Shown piece after piece: positions 63,329-64,000 of a stretch of DNA of 64,000 nt. A program made the position numbers and the translations under genes. The stretch's first letter is position 1. Each line of letters starts with the position of its first letter. The notes beneath the pieces are model-generated. The model worked only from the letters and a program-made list of their open reading frames with translations. It had not been told where the DNA came from and searched no databases. Source of the DNA: Bacteroidales bacterium (GTDB lineage Bacteria > Bacteroidota > Bacteroidia > Bacteroidales > P3); the NCBI GenBank assembly GCA_017522065.1, contig JAFXAD010000035.1, positions 43,188 through 107,187 of the forward strand, given 5' to 3'.

Positions 63329-63410
63329 GGGGAAGTCGCATAGTGGCAATTGCAACAGACTGTAAATCTGTCCTCTTCGGAGTTCAGTGGTTCGAGTCCA
63401 CTCTTCCCCA
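63329..63410 (+). tRNA. tRNA-Tyr(GTA)
   Basis: GGGGAAG/CTTCCCC acceptor, anticodon GTA within AGACTGTAAATCT, a long variable arm (about 82 bases total), and the TTCGAGT T-loop. The long variable arm is as expected for bacterial tRNA-Tyr. Confidence 0.97.
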
Positions 63411-63426
63411 CAAAACCTACAGAGAA

Positions 63427-63499
63427 GCGGAAGTAGCTCATTTGGTAGAGCGATAGCCTTCCAAGCTATAGGTGGCGGGTTCGAGCCCCGTCTTCCGCT
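63427..63499 (+). tRNA. tRNA-Gly(TCC)
   Basis: GCGGAAG/CTTCCGC acceptor, anticodon TCC within TAGCCTTCCAAGCTA, and T-arm GCGGGTTCGAGCCCCG. CCA is not encoded. Confidence 0.97.
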
Positions 63500-63557
63500 C
63501 AATAAACAATAAAAGGGCGGAGACAGCAAAACCGCCATTGCTTCGAAAGAGGTAAAA

Positions 63558-63630
<73 letters not shown>

Positions 63631-63771
63631 CTTTTTTAGTGTTCAGCGCATGGGTGACGAAATAGGGGAGACGCAAATGTTTGCGCCTCTATGCTTGTGG
63701 AAAGAAAACGCAGACACGATCTAAAACGAAAAAATAACTTTATTAATAATCATTTTAATACGTATTAAAAA

Positions 63772-64000
63772 ATGGCAAAAGAAAAATTCGATCGTTCAAA
63801 ACCGCACGTAAACATCGGTACGATTGGCCACGTCGACCATGGTAAGACTACCCTGACCGCTGCCATCACCCAGGTGCTTGCCGCCAAGGGTCTCTCCGAG
63901 GTTAAATCTTTCGACTCCATCGACTCTGCTCCCGAAGAGAAAGAGCGTGGTATCACCATCAACACCGCCAGTCCATTCAGCAAAGTGGACACTGCGAACA
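63772..64000 (+). CDS. tuf: Elongation factor Tu (3' truncated by window edge)
   Basis: Only the first 76 residues are present: [33 protein letters not shown] carries the P-loop GHVDHGKT, and [11 protein letters not shown] the switch I threonine. EF-Tu brings aminoacyl-tRNA to the ribosome. The next residues read [11 protein letters not shown] where nearly all EF-Tu have S/A-HVEYxT; this is odd and may be real or an end-of-contig artefact. It follows four tRNA genes with which it is probably cotranscribed. Confidence 0.93.
   Translation, partial: MAKEKFDRSKPHVNIGTIGHVDHGKTTLTAAITQVLAAKGLSEVKSFDSIDSAPEEKERGITINTASPFSKVDTAN

Noticed and set aside
62900-63538. N-terminal extension of the recR frame
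   Set aside because: It reads through the antisense of three tRNA genes and gives the familiar tRNA-shadow strings; the ATG at 62899 starts the real RecR.

Overview
The window reads as a 64-kb piece of a Bacteroidota chromosome, most likely order Bacteroidales, from a type IX secretion (T9SS) organism. Four things point there: Bacteroidota-type promoters (TTTG, about 19-21 bases, then TAnnTTTG) before many genes; almost no Shine-Dalgarno sites; lineage-typical gene sets (acpP-fabF-rnc, porG-uppS-bamA-skp-skp, DUF4837, DUF5606, DUF2490, pyrK-pyrD); and two proteins ending in T9SS type A sorting domains. Nothing in the window looks like a plasmid, prophage, insertion sequence or CRISPR locus. 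Most of it is housekeeping and envelope genes.

Layout. 1-5.9 kb (+): the 3' part of an LptD-like LPS-assembly barrel, a MerR regulator, a lipoprotein, and a PorV-like barrel next to a helix-hairpin-helix/barrel protein. 5.9-8.2 kb (-): rnc, fabF, acpP. 8.5-11.5 kb (+): purN, a GT4 glycosyltransferase and an OmpA-family protein. 11.5-12.8 kb (-): a second OmpA-family protein. 13.3-17.5 kb: pgi, ssb, rpsU, rpmB, xerC-like recombinase and hpf. 18.0-34.5 kb (+): a single 5494-residue T9SS-exported repeat protein, which is the most striking object here. 34.7-37.7 kb (+): a second T9SS substrate and a third OmpA-family protein. 37.8-45.4 kb (+): an epimerase-like SDR, a DUF4837 lipoprotein and the porG-uppS-bamA-skp-skp block. 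45.4-54.3 kb (-): metG, a small ORF, a lipoprotein esterase, a PNGase F homologue, DUF5606, a BadF-type kinase, pyrD and pyrK. 54.5-56.3 kb (+): an acyl-CoA ligase. 56.4-60.8 kb (-): a five-gene cluster with DUF4956, a VTC polyphosphate-polymerase-like protein, a small secreted protein, a DUF2490 barrel and a Cthe_2159-like carbohydrate-binding lipoprotein. 61.1-62.9 kb (-): a GH3 lipoprotein and recR. 63.2-64.0 kb (+): tRNA-Thr, -Tyr, -Gly, -Thr and the start of tuf.

How the parts fit. PorG belongs to the T9SS envelope machinery, while BamA, Skp and LptD build the outer membrane through which the giant adhesin-like protein and its T9SS neighbour would be displayed. PNGase F, the GH3 enzyme and the esterase suggest the cell meets glycoproteins or peptidoglycan fragments, as gut or rumen relatives do. 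The VTC/DUF4956/Cthe_2159 cluster is the best candidate for a poorly described system: an inner-membrane polyphosphate-polymerase-like pair encoded with surface proteins. A second noteworthy signal is a full Shine-Dalgarno before hpf, and a weaker one before rpsU, in a genome context that otherwise lacks them.
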